NCBI GenBank assembly: GCA_028751875.1
Contig: CM054134.1
Coordinates: 42,806,594 to 42,870,593 of the forward strand
Direction of reading: 5' to 3'
Length of the DNA: 64,000 nt
Source of the DNA: Rapana venosa
Taxonomy: Eukaryota; Mollusca; Gastropoda; Neogastropoda; Muricidae
In this document: positions 1 to 54,650 of the stretch, in pieces
How positions within the stretch are numbered: the first letter of the stretch is position 1
Layout: each line of letters begins with the position of its first letter
Notes under the pieces: generated by a model
What the model saw: only the letters and a program-made list of their open reading frames with translations
Databases searched by the model: none
What the model was told of the DNA's origin: nothing
Translations under genes and position numbers: made by a program

Positions 1-774
1 ATGACTTCAACTCTACCATCTCCATTGGCGGCAGACCCCTCAACAACTTACGGTTTGCCGATGACATTGACCTCATGGGTGGAAGTAACACAGAGCTGCA
101 AGATCTTACGACCAGACTTGAGAACAGAGCTGGAGCATATGGGATGGAGGTGAGCTCAGAGAAAAGTAAAGTACTTGTGAACAGCACGAGCAACGCCACT
201 GCTAAAATTTACATGAACGGCCAACAACTGGAGGAGGTAGACGCTTTTAAATACCTTGGTGCTACACTCACAAAGGACAGGCGATCGACAACAGAAATCA
301 AAGTCAGAATAGCCATGGTAACATCTTCCATGACAAAACTCACCACCATATGGAAAAGTAAAGAGATCAGTTTCCCAATCAAACTAAAGGTCTACAAAGC
401 CCTAATTCAGACTATCCTGCTGTCCGGAAGTGAAACCTGGACATTGACTGCTGAAACAGCAAAGCGAATCCAGTCATTTGAAACAAAATGCCATAGAAAA
501 CTTCTGGGCATATCCTGGAGAGAACGAAAGACCAATGAATTTGTCAAGAGTCAAATAACATGGCTGGCAGGTCCACAGGAACCCCTTCTCACCATCGTCA
601 AGAAGAAAAAGCTGACATGGTTCGGCCACGTCACCCACCACAGCACTCTGCCAAAAACAGTACTGCAGGGAACACTCAAAGGTGGCAGAAAGAGGGGAAG
701 ACAGAACAAGTCATGGATGGACAACATCAGAGAATGGACCAGGATGAATGCGCAGAGCCGAGGACCGAGATGAT
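1..774 (+). mobile_element. RTE-like LINE, C-terminal half of reverse transcriptase (runs in from the window edge)
   Basis: One open frame (frame 3) runs from the window edge to about 773. It has the RT catalytic box LRFADDIDLMGG (from about 48), then FKYLGATLT, a YGSEW-like thumb region (LLSGSETWTL) and the LTWFGHV motif common to RTE-type C-termini. The frame is intact within the window, so this copy is fairly young. It lies in the intron upstream of exon 1. Clade naming is by motif only. Confidence 0.85.
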
Positions 775-898
775 GGAGGAGGCTTACCACGGCATCGTCT
801 TTCGTGTCTCCCCCACGACTGCCAAGGTCACGGGTCTGATGATGAAAGGCATGTCGTGTGTTGGTACTTGGTTTATCATCTCATTGTTATCATTATTA

Positions 899-1094
899 TT
901 GCATGCACGCCCATATGCATGCACACATACTCACACTCACAGTCACACACATGCACTCACATAAACACACACACACACACACACGCACACACATGCACAC
1001 ACACACAGAGTCCCACTACTAATGAAAAGCAGTCACAACAACAATTCCGAAAAAAAAAGAAAACACACACACAACTTACACAACACAACAACAC

Positions 1095-1183
<89 letters not shown>
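899..1183. repeat. (CA)n microsatellite
   Basis: Imperfect CA/CT tracts from 899, then a nearly pure (CA)n at 1098-1181. The flanking text (cagagtcccactactaatgaaaagcagtcacaacaacaatt) recurs as a direct repeat at 1182-1222, so the array has been segmentally duplicated. Confidence 0.95.
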
Positions 1184-1186
<3 letters not shown>

Positions 1187-1296
1187 CCCATTACTGATCA
1201 AAAACAGTCACAACAACAATTAAGAGAAAAAAAGACACACAAAAAAAGACTCGCTTTTAAATGAAAAAAACTTATGAAATCTTTTATGGTTTTCAG

Positions 1297-42525
<41,229 letters not shown>

Positions 42526-44084
42526 ACGTTGACGTTTTAGGCTTGCTCTTAGCTAGAAACTGAATGGCAGTGGAGAGCACGGTTGTGATGAATGCTGAGT
42601 ATTGTGAGCTTTAAAGAACCGTGTGATTTTTGTGTGTAGGGCTGTTTGAGGCTCTGTGTTGTGATCTACTGGGTTTTATGAAATGCAGCACTTTTCTGGA
42701 GGTCAAGTTAGAAATTGCAAGTCACTGAAATAACCAAAACATATGTATGTTTCCCAAAGAGAAACAGAGTATGACTTTATATGAAGGTAATTACATAAGT
42801 AACCTAATCAAAAACAGACCAAGACTTTCTTGATTGGTTTTTTTTGCATCCGGTGCAGTTTCTGAGATGATGGCTCATGTGTTTTGCTGCTGTTGTTAAT
42901 GGAAGTCTTTCCTTGTTGCTGTTTGTCAGTTATTTATCTGCAGGGCAGGCAGAAGCAGTAGAAGAAGATAAATAATCATTATCAGAGACACAGTTTTGTC
43001 CACAGAAACTATGATCTCGGTGAAAGTCCTGTTTTGATGACAAAAACACTTGTTAACATCTTTATTTGTACAGTCCTTACCTTCTTTTTTAAAAATGAAC
43101 CATATATCTCTGTTGTCTTAGAATAACCATTATAAAAAAAGAAGCATTTTTTGTTTTCTTTTAAGGCCTGTTATCCCCTTTTTTGATCCAACTCAGAAAA
43201 ATCTCCGATTGAAAATGCTGTCCACAGTATGTCCAGAGATTTTTCAAGGCAGTGATTATTGATGTTCATGTATGCACAAAAGCAGATGTGCATAGAATGA
43301 ATTAGATAATCTACCACTCTGTGGAGTCTTACATTTCGCTTTTGATAGATAGGTTAGGAAAGGGGATAACATGCAGACAATGCAGTGAAGAAGCTTTGCG
43401 GAGACGACAAGGTTTTTATGACCCATGGATGCTGAGGATGTTGTGCTAGTGAGGCAAACAGTGGAAGCTTTTCAGAGCAATCCATCTGAATAGAATCCAA
43501 CTTGAATTCATGTGTGAAGCTTTGTGTGTTTTTAACAGATGAACAAACAAAAGCGGAGAAGAAAAAGAAGCAATACTTCCTAAGGAGAAAAGCAATACTG
43601 ACAACATAAAATTCTTTGAAAAGTTTTGCTCTTAAAAATTGTTGTATGATGATATTAGATCTGAACTTGTAGATGAATGAAGAGATTTCTTTAAACTTAC
43701 TTTCTTGAAGTGAAACAAAAATCAAAGCTATGAGAGTCTCTCTCTTATTATTACCTCCTGTTATAGAACCAAGCATTTGTGATGAATCAACACCCCCCAC
43801 CCTCCCCCTCACCTGTTTTTCCATTTTGAGAACATTCCCTGAGAACTTATCAGTTGAGAACTTATCAGTTGTGAAAAAAACTGTCTTTCAGGCTGGAGAG
43901 ATTGTCTGTAGAGCCCTTCTACGTGCCAGTGTGATGTGTATGTCAGATTTATTGTGACAAAAAGATACAATTTCTTTGATATGTGTACTACTAAAAACTT
44001 TAAGGTATATTACCTCTAAAAACTTTAAAGTGCTTCAGTGAAAGAAGTAACTTTTGAGGAAACCACTTTGTAAAAGCGACAGAG

Positions 44085-44600
44085 AGACAGACAAACAGAC
44101 AGACAGACAGGACACCCTGAAGTCAGCATGCAGCTACCTTCATGGTGGGCAAAAACGGTGGCATACACAAAAATCTCACTGTTTGGCGAAGATCAGAGCT
44201 TGAGCCAAGGAACAACAAACATCAAAAAATAAAAAGAAAGAAAAAGACAAAAGACAGACAGACAGAAAGATGGATGGACAGACAGTTGGAGAGAGAGAGA
44301 GACAGACAGAGACACAGACAGACAGAGACACAGACAGACAGACAGATAGATGGACAGACAAATGGATGGACAAGCAGACAGTCAGACAGACAGATGGATG
44401 GACAGACAGACAGACAGATGCACACAAGCACGTGTGCACTCACCCATGCACGCATCCACCCACACCCTCACATACACACCTGCACATGCACCCTCACACA
44501 CTCGCGCACGCACACACACACATACTGCACACCCACACACTCGTGTGCGCGCGCACACTCACACACACACACACACATGCGCGTGCACACACACACATGG
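44085..44600. repeat. (ACAG)n/(GATG)n/(CA)n block
   Basis: Tetranucleotide ACAG runs at 44085-44110 and 44250-44420, and CA to 44600. A family B SINE 3' end sits at 44112-44222. Confidence 0.85.
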
Positions 44601-45444
44601 AGATAAACAACATGATAACAACACACATAATACTCTTCTCCTTGTTTACATCTGCGAGACAAAATGTGGCGTCTGTTTGCACAGCGTTTTTCAAATTGTT
44701 AATTGAACATAGCGATGTGCCTCTCGTGTTGTTTGCTTTTTGTGTTTGTGTGGTGGTGGTGGCAAAGGTCTGGTGCTGACTGGTTAATCAAAAACTGCAC
44801 CTGTGCTGTGTATATATGTACAGTGGAGACAGTCCATTTTGTTTGATGATGGTCATCATGTACTGGGAGTTAAAGGCCAGGCAGGTGTGACACAGTTAAG
44901 TAGATAGTTTACAGATGATTATAATTTTGGAAAAAAAAAGTGTTACGGTTTTGTGATATGATAATATTATGTGAAATTCATATTTTTGTAAATATTTGCT
45001 TAAGATTTTATCCAATGATTCTGTCTAGATAGTCCTCTGTGAGGAGGCTGCCATCTTGATTAGTGTGTGTGTGTGTGTGTGCTTGCGTGTGTGTGTGTGT
45101 GCTTGCGTGTGTGCGTGCATGTGTTCTTAACTGTTGAAAAAAAACAAACTGTTAATTTCTCTAAGTACTTCATTAAGGGAATAAGGGCAAGTTTCTTTCA
45201 AAGTTTTAAAGTTGATTTTTATTTTCAATTCTGTCAGCCCCCCTCCCCTCCCCTCCAAACACACACACCCACCCAATATCTTACTTATATTTTTATTGTC
45301 TCACCCTTTTTTTCTTTATTTGTGCATATTTTTTTTAGCACACAATTTATTCTTTTCAAAAGCTGTTTGTGTGAGGTTGATGAGTTTTTAATGTAGTATT
45401 ATTTAAATCATAAACAAATTATGACATGAATTAATGGAGAATGA

Positions 45445-45450
45445 AATAAA
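45445..45450 (+). promoter_or_regulatory. Candidate polyadenylation signal AATAAA
   Basis: This is an AATAAA downstream of the stop in low-repeat sequence, followed by T- and GT-containing sequence. An alternative AATAAA lies at 47088-47093. AATAAA strings inside SINEs were not counted. Confidence 0.4.
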
Positions 45451-45470
45451 GATCTCATGCTATTGATCAC

Positions 45471-45940
45471 CATTGATGTTATATTGCTTGGTGGTTCACA
45501 TATGTTTGGACTGAAAGAAAGAAATGAGCTATATCTTAGTAAGGAAAGCTGTGATAATCAAATAATTCTGGTTTTGTGTGACTATGAGGTTCTCTTTTTG
45601 TAATCTGAATGATCAGAACAAAAAATGTTAATTATACATGTATAAATCTAGCATGTGTTATTGAGCATTTAAAGAATGTTTTGTTGTTCGTGAGACCAGA
45701 GTTGGATGCAGAGAAATTGTGAAAAAAAAAGTGATGGATGATCTTGAATTTGTTTAATTTCTGTCAGTTTGAGATTCTTGTTGCATTTTAATGATTTTCC
45801 CTTTAAAACATTGCAAACCATATGTACAGTGACTGTTTGTTTGATTATTTTGATGAAGACATGTACATTGGTATTAAATGACTGCACAAGTTTTTAAGTC
45901 TGTTAATTTTATTTTCAAAAGTTTATCTTCTTTGTGTGGT
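45471..45940. other. Intergenic, nothing recognised
   Basis: AT-rich sequence past the candidate polyadenylation signal. Confidence 0.45.
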
Positions 45941-45942
45941 AA

Positions 45943-46110
45943 ACTTGAGTGTGTGTGTGTGTGAGATTCTGTGTGTGTGTGTGTGCATGCATGTGCGTGC
46001 ATGCATGCACATGCGTGTGTACGTGTGTGTGCGTGCATACATGCATGTGTGTGTGTGCATTCATGGGTATGTGCATGTGTGTGTGTGCATGTGTGTGTGT
46101 GCACACACAT
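45943..46110. repeat. (TG)n/(CATG)n tract
   Basis: TG with ATGCATGC steps. Confidence 0.85.
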
Positions 46111-46437
46111 TACTCTTTGTAATCATTTTTTCTTTCTTTCGTTTCTTATTCTACTTTTCTCTTTACATTTTTATGTAGTGTTCCTTCCTTCCTTCCTTTC
46201 TTCCTTTCCTTTTTAATTTTCCCTCCTCCCTCCTCTCCCGCCCATCATTCTTTTCTCTGCTATAATCCTGTCTTTCCTCTTGATGGCAACTTCTTTACAA
46301 CTGATTATGTGAGACAGCGTTTTCATGGGCCGTCTGTTCTCACAAAACTGCATAACTCACTGTGACAAGTGGCATAAAATCAATGCTGTAATTAAACATG
46401 TACATATGCATGCATATATTATGCATTCAACAGATGA

Positions 46438-46556
46438 CAAAATAGAAAATTTACAAAACTGCATACACACAGGGACTGGATGTAAAAAACACATGAGTGC
46501 TTATTGCATTATCCTCGATATAAAAGAATAAATAAATAAACAAAATAAATAAATAT
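46438..46556 (+). mobile_element. SINE family A, 3' end
   Basis: aaaatttacaaaactgcatacac to ttatcctcgatataaaag and an (AAAT)n tail. Confidence 0.8.
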
Positions 46557-46559
46557 CAG

Positions 46560-47130
46560 TGTGTGTGTGTGTGTGGTTGTTGTTCAATTTAAAGTCTGTT
46601 CACATATGAAGATATTAGACTAAACAAACAATTAAACAAAAAAACAAAAACCCTACCATAAAATATTTTCAGAACACCTGGAAATAGTCCTAGCAACATC
46701 AGTAATCAACAGTTTTTGCAAAACTATGTTCAATTGTTCCCTTTGAATTTGCATGCCAGATTCTTTGTAAACTGAATTTTAAAACTGAACATTGACAAAG
46801 AACATGTTCACAAGAGAGTGGCTCAGAACAGGAGCAAGTCACATTTTGAGAATATCAATTTGGTCTTCCAAGAATTTAATTGTAACTTATAAATGATGTT
46901 AGAAATATGTCTCGGATAGTCTAGTATTTAAGATTTCCCATGAAAGTTATTTTTATGTACATGATTTTCCAGTAATTAATTAATTTCACGACAATGATTT
47001 GTTAGTTGCTTGGTGTTTCCTGATGTTGTTTTTCTTTGGTTTTAGCTTTATTTTGTATTTTCTTTTTCTCCCCAAAGGAACTTTTTCAATAAAGCCATAA
47101 ACCGAAGTTGACTTACAGCATATGCTTGAA
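46560..47130. other. Intergenic, no gene seen
   Basis: Unique-looking AT-rich DNA; an AATAAA at 47088 is unassigned. Confidence 0.45.
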
Positions 47131-47131
47131 G

Positions 47132-47132
<1 letters not shown>

Positions 47133-47201
<69 letters not shown>

Positions 47202-47247
47202 CGCACACACACACGCACGCACACACACACACACACACACACACTCA
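47133..47247. repeat. (CA)n
   Basis: Pure CA at 47135-47196, then CACG steps. Confidence 0.95.
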
Positions 47248-47588
47248 CCTAAGTTTGCTTTTTTGATTAGTGGTTATTAGTTGGTTGGATGTCAGTCTGT
47301 TATTGTGGACGCCAGTTCTTTTGAACATTGGCACACACATGTGTGTGTGTGTCTTCGATTTTAGTCTGTTCACTTAAAGTGATATTAGACGAAAGAGGTG
47401 AGTAAGGGGCATGGTGAGATGAGGGCTTTAAGAAAAAGAGATGCCTGTTGGTATTTATGCACTGTCTGACCTCTGCTATATGTCAGCCTTGTTGCTCTTT
47501 CTACTTTCTTTATCCATTAATGCTTTGGTCCAGCCTGCCGTATTACAGAAGACAGGTCATTCTGGGTGAATAGATTTGCTTCATGTTT

Positions 47589-47634
47589 CACACACACACA
47601 CACACGCACGCACGCACGCACGCACGCACGCACA

Positions 47635-47678
<44 letters not shown>

Positions 47679-47690
47679 CACACACACAAA
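47589..47690. repeat. (CA)n/(CGCA)n
   Basis: A (GCAC)n core of about 18 units; strong Z-DNA potential. Confidence 0.95.
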
Positions 47691-47721
47691 TTATGCACTC
47701 ACCACACGCACATGTAAACAT

Positions 47722-47950
47722 GTGGGCTAGAGGTACTGCACCTGCTTGGAAAACGAAAAGTCAGGGTTTGAAGTGTGTGGTGGTATAATCCCTGCTTGTG
47801 CCCTCCTCTAAGACCTTGAGTGGTGGTCTAGGTGCTAGATTTTTTGATGAGACACGAAACCAAGGCCCCGCGTGCAACACGCATTTAGCACACGTAAAAG
47901 TACCCACGCAGTGAGAGTTGTCCCTTGCAAAACTGTAGAACCCCCCCCTT
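47722..47950 (+). mobile_element. SINE, probable further tRNA-headed family
   Basis: gtgggctagaggtactgcac could be a worn A box. The body shares gatgagac-acgaaaccaaggcccc-gtgtgc- with family A but ends differently (cccttgcaaaactgtag). It may be a relative with another 3' end. Confidence 0.5.
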
Positions 47951-47961
47951 CCTCTCTTTTT

Positions 47962-48050
47962 AATAATAATAATAATAACAACAATAATAAATGGAATTTA
48001 TATAGCGCTGTATCTTGCACAGACAAATCAAAGCGCTTGTAATACACATG
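47962..48050 (-). mobile_element. L2/CR1-like LINE tail copy, minus strand
   Basis: (AAT)n, ggaatttatatagcgctgta and caaatcaaagcgcttg. Confidence 0.85.
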
Positions 48051-48059
48051 CAGACAGGA

Positions 48060-49391
48060 AAAGATAAGATAAAAAATAATGGATGCCGCTGCTCTTGTGG
48101 CAACACGCGCTCCCTGGGGAGAGTAGCCCAAATCTTACTCAGAGAAATGTGCCATGGTCTATTGATTCCAATCTTTTAAGTCTCGGAGATAGATCAAGCA
48201 GCATCACCCAATAGAATGAAGGATGGGCTGATGGAACAAGGGAAGTAATCACACGTGGCACAGTAAAAATACCCGATACAGCTATCTCCCTTGGATCTAG
48301 AGGCACCAGGACTGATAATGTTTCAGTGACCAAGTTCATTATATAATTATATGTATGTTTGACAACATCAGACGCCACAGCTAAGTCAGGGGATGCTTGA
48401 GGGAGGAAAAAGCAGGGGCAGAAAGGGGAACAACTGAACGAAGACCTTCGAAGATTGGACTTGACTTGACTTAGCGCTGTTGCTGTGAAAAGGTGCAGAC
48501 AAACCAGCCCAGACCCCCCCCCCCCCCCACCCCTACTAACAAACAAAAAACAACAACAACAACAACAAAAACCCCAAACACCCCCCCCCCCAACCCCAAC
48601 AAAACAAAACAAAAAAATCCTTATCAATCAAAGCACCCGTTGTGTCCCCCAGACCGAGTCTTAGTTAAGGAACTGTTTTTGATGATGTTTCCAAACAGAA
48701 GTGGGGCTAATGCTTATTTTTTGTTTGTTTTGGTCTTACAAGTAAGTTAGGTAGATGTATATGTTGAGGGGACAAACAGCCAGAAGAATATAGGGAGGAA
48801 GGGGATAAAAATGCAATATGTCTGTCTAAGGGGATGGATTTCATTTTTATCATGGAAATGTTCCCACTTCAAACATTTACGACAAGATTTTATTCCCCAA
48901 CATTTTCTTCAACCCAAGTGTAGTTAAAATTTGTGTAGGCTAATTAATCTCGAAAAGTTCTCCTGTCTCTCTTAAAATTTAAAAGATTTGCAGGGTATTT
49001 CTTGAAATTTCACTTATCTTTCACAAGAGTAGATTGTGTCTTTTAAAGAAATTTGTATACTTAAAAAAAATCTCGAGTCTTTAATACTGTTTGCCTATCG
49101 TTTTGCAATGAATTCTTGCTTTTCAGTTCCTGTTAGTATTGATATTATTCTTGGTTGAATTGCCGTTAGGCTTATTCTCCTGTTGAATTCGTTTGTAATC
49201 CTTCATACCCCCAAAGGGGTGAAAGGAATTAAATCTTGAATCGCGCGCGCGCGTGTATGTGTGTGTGTGTGCGCGTTTCAGTTACCTCTCAAAATGTGGC
49301 TCTCACTCAAGTGGACCAGTTTTGTCTCCTTAGTGATAGGACTAATTGTTTACCACCCCGCTGATACCTCGGGTAATCCATGACTCACATG

Positions 49392-49430
<39 letters not shown>

Positions 49431-49960
49431 TTGGGCTGATGATTGTAGAAAATGGGCGAGAAAACGTATGTAAGAAGCATATACATTTCTTTGAAATTAA
49501 TTAGAGAGTGACACATTTCTTCACATAGGTTCACTAATGCCAATTCAAGACTAGAGAAGACAAACATTAATTTTTGCTGTCAGTGGTACTGAGCGTGTGT
49601 GTGTGTGCGTGTGTGTGTGTGTGCGTGTGTGTTCGTGCGTGTGTGCGTGCGACACAAACGGTGTCTTCACTCCTCAGTCATTCGTCATTCATACATAGGC
49701 TCACACACTCAGATCCTCTTCTTCCCTTCGAGAGATTGTCGGGGGGACCTTCACTATAATATAGCCTTCCCACCTTCTGAAAATAAATCATTTGCCAGAA
49801 ATGTCCCCTTTTCTATCACACCCTTCGTTTCTATCTTTTTCCCTCACCTCTCCATCCTTTTCCTCTCATGCTTATTTTCTGCCTACCCAGCCTACTCTCC
49901 TGCCTTTTTTCCCCACGCAAATCTAAAAAATATGCTCTCTGATAAACTTTCTAATGAAAT
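48060..49960. other. Intergenic, no gene seen
   Basis: Contains C/A-rich tracts at 48515-48615, GCGC/TG at 49241-49275 and TG at 49393-49425 and 49595-49655. The rest is unremarkable AT-rich sequence. Confidence 0.5.
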
Positions 49961-49974
49961 GCCCTGGAGTCGGA

Positions 49975-50095
49975 ACCTGTCGGCTGAGGCCAGTGGGTAG
50001 ACCTCCTGCAGAGTTACAAGCACAGGAGAAGACCGGACACTGTGCATGCTACCCAATGTGGTTATGACCCAGGGAACGAAGAAGAAGAAGAAGAT
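49975..50095 (+). mobile_element. Interspersed repeat C (copy 2)
   Basis: Matches 5672-5785; ends in (GAA)n. Confidence 0.6.
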
Positions 50096-50751
50096 CCTCT
50101 TCTCAGCCCATAGCACCTGTAAGAATTTCCTTCTTTCGAAAATTTATCAAGAAAACATACACGACAGCTACATATTAAAAAGCATTTCAATAAGTTATCA
50201 AAAGACCATAAGTAAACATTCGCACATATGAAGTCACAACAACAACAACAAGAACCACAAACCCTACTACAGTCGGTGGTATCAACAATGTTTATTATTG
50301 ATCCTCAATGTGGATCGGTGCTTTAGAAGTAACGCACTTTCCCAGAGTTCGGCTTTCAAGGTGTGTTGGTTCGATCCCCGTTTGTGCCCGAAACTTTTCT
50401 CCCATCCACTACAGTTGACAGGAAACAGGGTACAACAAAACAAAAAGGTTGGAAACTTATATTTTTTGAGGCTCTGTTGTGGTAATGAACCAGGAAAAGG
50501 CTAATAGATGGGCTGAAAGAAAGGAAATAGGGCATCCCCTCAACAAAAAGACTAGAAACTAATCAATTATTATTTTTACTGTGATAATTAAGCAAGAAAG
50601 GACTTGTAAGATATGTTGAAAGAAAATGGAATAGCATTTGATAAACAAAAAGACTGGAAACTATATTTTTTTCTTCGACTGACAGAAAAGAGCACCATTG
50701 AAGGAAAAAATGTTGGAAAAGTACAATTTTTGTTGTGTGTACCAATAAAAA

Positions 50752-51062
50752 AAAATTCTTTTATTTCGAGGATAATGGAATAAGCACTCGTATTTAAAAA
50801 AAAAAATCCAGTCCCCGTGTGTATGCAGTTTTGTAAATTTCGCCATCCATTCCCACCGCACACAATGGCCTACTCTTCTGAAAAGCGGAACGGGTTTAAC
50901 GTGTGCGCAAGATGTTCTGCATGCGTTGGCACACGAGATCTCGGTTTATAGCATTTTCCGAAGGACTTTGTGAGAGAGTGGAGTCTGCACTGATGTTAAC
51001 TCCAGAGGAAAAATCCTCTTGAACGAGATTCGAACCCAGGTCAGCAGATCACAAGCACGCGC
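50752..51062 (-). mobile_element. SINE family A, near full length, minus strand
   Basis: cgaggataatggaataagca to a reversed B box (gagattcgaaccc, 51020-51032); the very head is replaced by (GA)n at 51066-51092. Confidence 0.85.
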
Positions 51063-51419
51063 TCGGAGAGAGAGAGAGAGAGAGAGAGAGAGTTCCCAAA
51101 TCATACAGGGCATTGGTGAAAAAACCATTTTCAGTCACAGCAGATTTCTCTGCTCTCGTACTCTCCTCGGAAAGAGCAGAGCGTGTCTCCACTAGAGCAG
51201 CGCCACCGATTAAACCCCGCCCCCCCCCCAAAAAAAAAAAAAAAAAACCAACAAAAAAACCCACTACAATATTTATGTATTTAGTTACCTATTTCAGTGG
51301 GATTTTAAACAAAATCTACAGAATGTTGCCAGGGACAACTCACTTGTTAGCCCCGGCGCAAGTTTAAAAAACCCCCCAAACTTGCACTAAATGTGTGTCG
51401 CACCAGGGGATCTCGGTTT

Positions 51420-51560
51420 ATCTTCACTCCCCCCCCCCCCCCCCCCCCATCACCCCCCACTCGAGCTAGACATACTAAGCTAGCGCCCATAGTTACTCAT
51501 GGTTTAGAAGAGTGGGGATGAGGACGGGGAGGGAAGGGGGGGGGGGGGGGGGGCGTGGCC
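51420..51560. repeat. Poly-C then poly-G runs
   Basis: C22 near 51428-51449 and G18 near 51536-51553, about 90 bases apart; these could pair as an inverted repeat. (TG)n follows at 51920-51990. Confidence 0.85.
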
Positions 51561-51959
51561 ATGGGGGTCAGAAGGGAATTGAACCCGCAGCTTCTGCCAT
51601 TCTAGACTGGTGCGTTACATGGGGGAACACAAGACAGACACAGTAGAAAACAGAAACACAGCGGAATAGAGCACTATCACAAGATACTGCTCGCTCTAAT
51701 AACCATTCTTCCCGTCGTTCTCTTCTGCATGCATGGTTTTCCTACACTTGAAATAACCATTCCACAGTGTGTGTGTGTGTGTGTTCGATTCTTGCGTGTG
51801 TGCATATGTAAAACAAGCGCGCGTGTGTGTTCTTTCTTTAATTTAACGTCTGTTCACTCAAGGTGATATTAGGTCAAAGATAAAGTGTTACAATATGTAG
51901 AGAACGCCCGCGCGCGCGTGTGTGTGTATGTATGTGCGCATGCGTGCGTGCGTGCGTGC

Positions 51960-51991
<32 letters not shown>

Positions 51992-52155
51992 ATTTACCTA
52001 TCAGTGTCTGTGCATGAGATAAAGAAAAAACCCACAAAGAAATTATGGGAGGGACGGGGATGAGGGGGAGGGGGGCATTGAACAGCTTAAACTACAGCAA
52101 GAACAATTGCAAAAGTTTGCCAACAGGGCTTCTAACTAAACAACTATCTCCAACA

Positions 52156-52226
<71 letters not shown>

Positions 52227-52230
52227 AGAT
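52156..52230. repeat. (TG)n-(GA)n
   Basis: Direct junction of a TG and a GA run. A similar AC/TC-type junction occurs at 40740-40770. Confidence 0.9.
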
Positions 52231-53400
52231 GATACTTGGAGGCAAACTTTTATTTGATCTAAAACGTTTCAAATTATTCACTGATCTAACAGTTTGCCCC
52301 GAAAAGGTCTGCACTTCCTGTGTTCGTGCCAAATATACTTTGCTTGCTTTCTTTGTATTTCTGTCAGAACATTTCCGTGTTTAAAAAAAAAATGCAAATT
52401 TTAGAAGGTTAGAGAGAAAAGACAATAGAATCAGTAATGATTGGTCTTCAGATCGAAGTTAAAAAAAAGACAAAAGAAAAAAGATCTCCATGGAGGCTAA
52501 GAACAGCAAAGACACGACACCTTCCAAAACAGACGATTGGCCCCGACGCTGTTTTGGTAACTGCATCGTGACTCGACTAAGTGCATCAGTATGAGATGCC
52601 ATCTGGTACTCAGGTTTTTCTTTTTATTCTTTTTTTTACACCAAGTTTTGACATTCTAAACATCTACGTCATAACTAAGTTTTCTGACTTTTAATGAGAT
52701 ATTAATTTTCATAGCTCACGTCACAAAAGATAAGAATATGAAAGCTTTTTTGTTTTTTTGCCCCACCTCTAGGTAAAAAGGTAGTACGTAAATGGCAGAA
52801 CACGAAGCACGATTTATGACAGACATATTGAAATTCAATGCAGAGTCATGGTATATTAGCTTCGTATATCAAAGTCTTGACAGATGTCAAACGGTGTTTA
52901 TGCGCTGTAATTGTGTGGCTTTCATACTTTTTGTTTGTTTTTGTCCTTCTCCTCCATTAAAAAAAAAAAAGGCCGATTTTAGTTTCTTGCACACAAAGTT
53001 AAAACTAGAAGAAAGTTTGTCATGAACTGACAGGCTAGAAGTAGCGAAGTGGGACAACAGAAAAACAAGTTTTGAAGTTTTTTTTTGGTTCTGGGCTGTA
53101 GAACAACAGTGACGGAGATGTGGCAAGATGTCGATGGATGGCTAGCCGTGCTTTGCTAGGAGATATTGACAGTTGTGTGTCTGGTAAAGACACACCCTTA
53201 CCTTGCCTCGCCTTGCTGATGTCAAAAAGAAAACACCTTCCTTCCTTAATGCTTTTTTGTTCTTCTGTTCTTTGCAGGCTATGAGTGCACACTTATGTCA
53301 GCGTGGGGAGGGGGCATGGAAGGTGGATAAGGAATTACAGAAGGAGACTAGGAGCAGGAGAGGAGAGAGGAGGTGAGATGGAGAATATGGAGAAGCAGAG
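52231..53400. other. Intergenic, no gene seen
   Basis: AT-rich; a short frame at 52792-53025 has no recognisable features. Confidence 0.5.
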
Positions 53401-53401
53401 T

Positions 53402-53404
<3 letters not shown>

Positions 53405-53457
<53 letters not shown>
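53405..53457. repeat. (GA)n
   Basis: 3' flank of the LINE fragment above. Confidence 0.95.
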
Positions 53458-53698
53458 CGAATACGAATTTTTTTTATTGAGGGTAAATGGATAAGCTTAC
53501 AGCTTCTTTACACCATGCCTTCAACCCCACCCACCCATTCCCTTTCCCCCAAAGAAAAACGCAAAAAGGAAAAAACCCAAAACATCTCAAATGTAAAAAA
53601 ATACAAAATAAAGACATCCATTACCAGGACAAATAGATAAGCACAAAGTGTAATGGCTTCCATGAACTGGCCCATAGCACAGCCAAGGCCCACCCCTC

Positions 53699-53705
<7 letters not shown>
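53458..53705 (-). mobile_element. TC-targeted LINE, 3' fragment, minus strand
   Basis: Flanked by (GA)n at 53405-53457 and 53706-53775. On the minus strand it ends aagctgtaagctt (hairpin), caataaaaaaaa, and two TTCGTA units into (TC)n. The body recurs at 54281-54389. Confidence 0.72.

Positions 53706-53775
<70 letters not shown>
53706..53775. repeat. (GA)n
   Basis: 5' flank (element strand) of the same fragment. Confidence 0.95.
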
Positions 53776-53777
<2 letters not shown>

Positions 53778-53968
53778 TGGATACAGACATGGCACAGCAC
53801 GCTGATTTAAATACAGTTTATTGTTAAGTCCTATAGGGCATTTATTGTAGTTGTAGTTCTGTTTGAATTTCTTTTCCTTTTTTCCCTTCTTTTTCTATTG
53901 TTTTTAAAATGTTCTTGATTTGTTTATGTTAAGACTACTACTTGTGTATTTCCCTTGTTATTACTCTT

Positions 53969-54069
<101 letters not shown>

Positions 54070-54280
54070 GCACGCAACACACAGAGTAGATCTATCTATC
54101 TATCTATCCATCTCTTTCATTCAGTCTCCTATTTTAGGGCCGTCTGGTATCACTTAAAGTGGAAAGACGTTAAAATTGAAGACTTACTTACTTTACAGTT
54201 GATGGGGGTGGTGGATGGGGGCGGTAGTAAGAAAGGGGTGGTGGTGGTAGTGGTGAAGGTAGCGGTGGGTGATTTCTTAA

Positions 54281-54389
54281 AATAATACAAACTAAAGACA
54301 TCCATTACCAGGACAAATAGATAAGCACAAAGTGTATTGGCTTCCATGAACTGGCCCATAGCACAGCCAAGGCACACCCCCTCACAAAT
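54281..54389 (-). mobile_element. Second copy of the LINE fragment body
   Basis: Nearly identical to 53597-53705 (shared catccattaccaggacaaat and ttccatgaactggcccatag), but without flanking (GA)n. Confidence 0.75.
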
Positions 54390-54650
54390 ACAGAACCAAC
54401 TGACAGTCTACACCCCTTCTGAAGCTACGATCACTAACATGGTTTTAGAATATCTCCAGTGTCACTGTGCTGTGCTGTGCTGTGCTGTGTGTGTGTGTGT
54501 GTGTGTGGACTCTGTGAGCAGATGGGCGCCCTTTAAAAATATAGATAAACCTATGGCTGTGAGTCTTTGTTGCTTCGTTCCTCTGTGTTTCTGAGTCTGT
54601 ACTGTGTCTGTCTTTCCTTTTCTTTCTTTCTTTTCTTTTCTTTTCTTTTC

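Larger units (their letters stand above)
42526..45470 (+). other. Probable 3' UTR
   Basis: This is AT-rich sequence without open frames or splice-like islands after the stop. It contains the 3' end of a family-B SINE (44105-44225), an (ACAG)n/(CA)n block (44080-44600) and otherwise unique sequence. It ends near the AATAAA at 45445-45450. The extent is inferred. Confidence 0.5.
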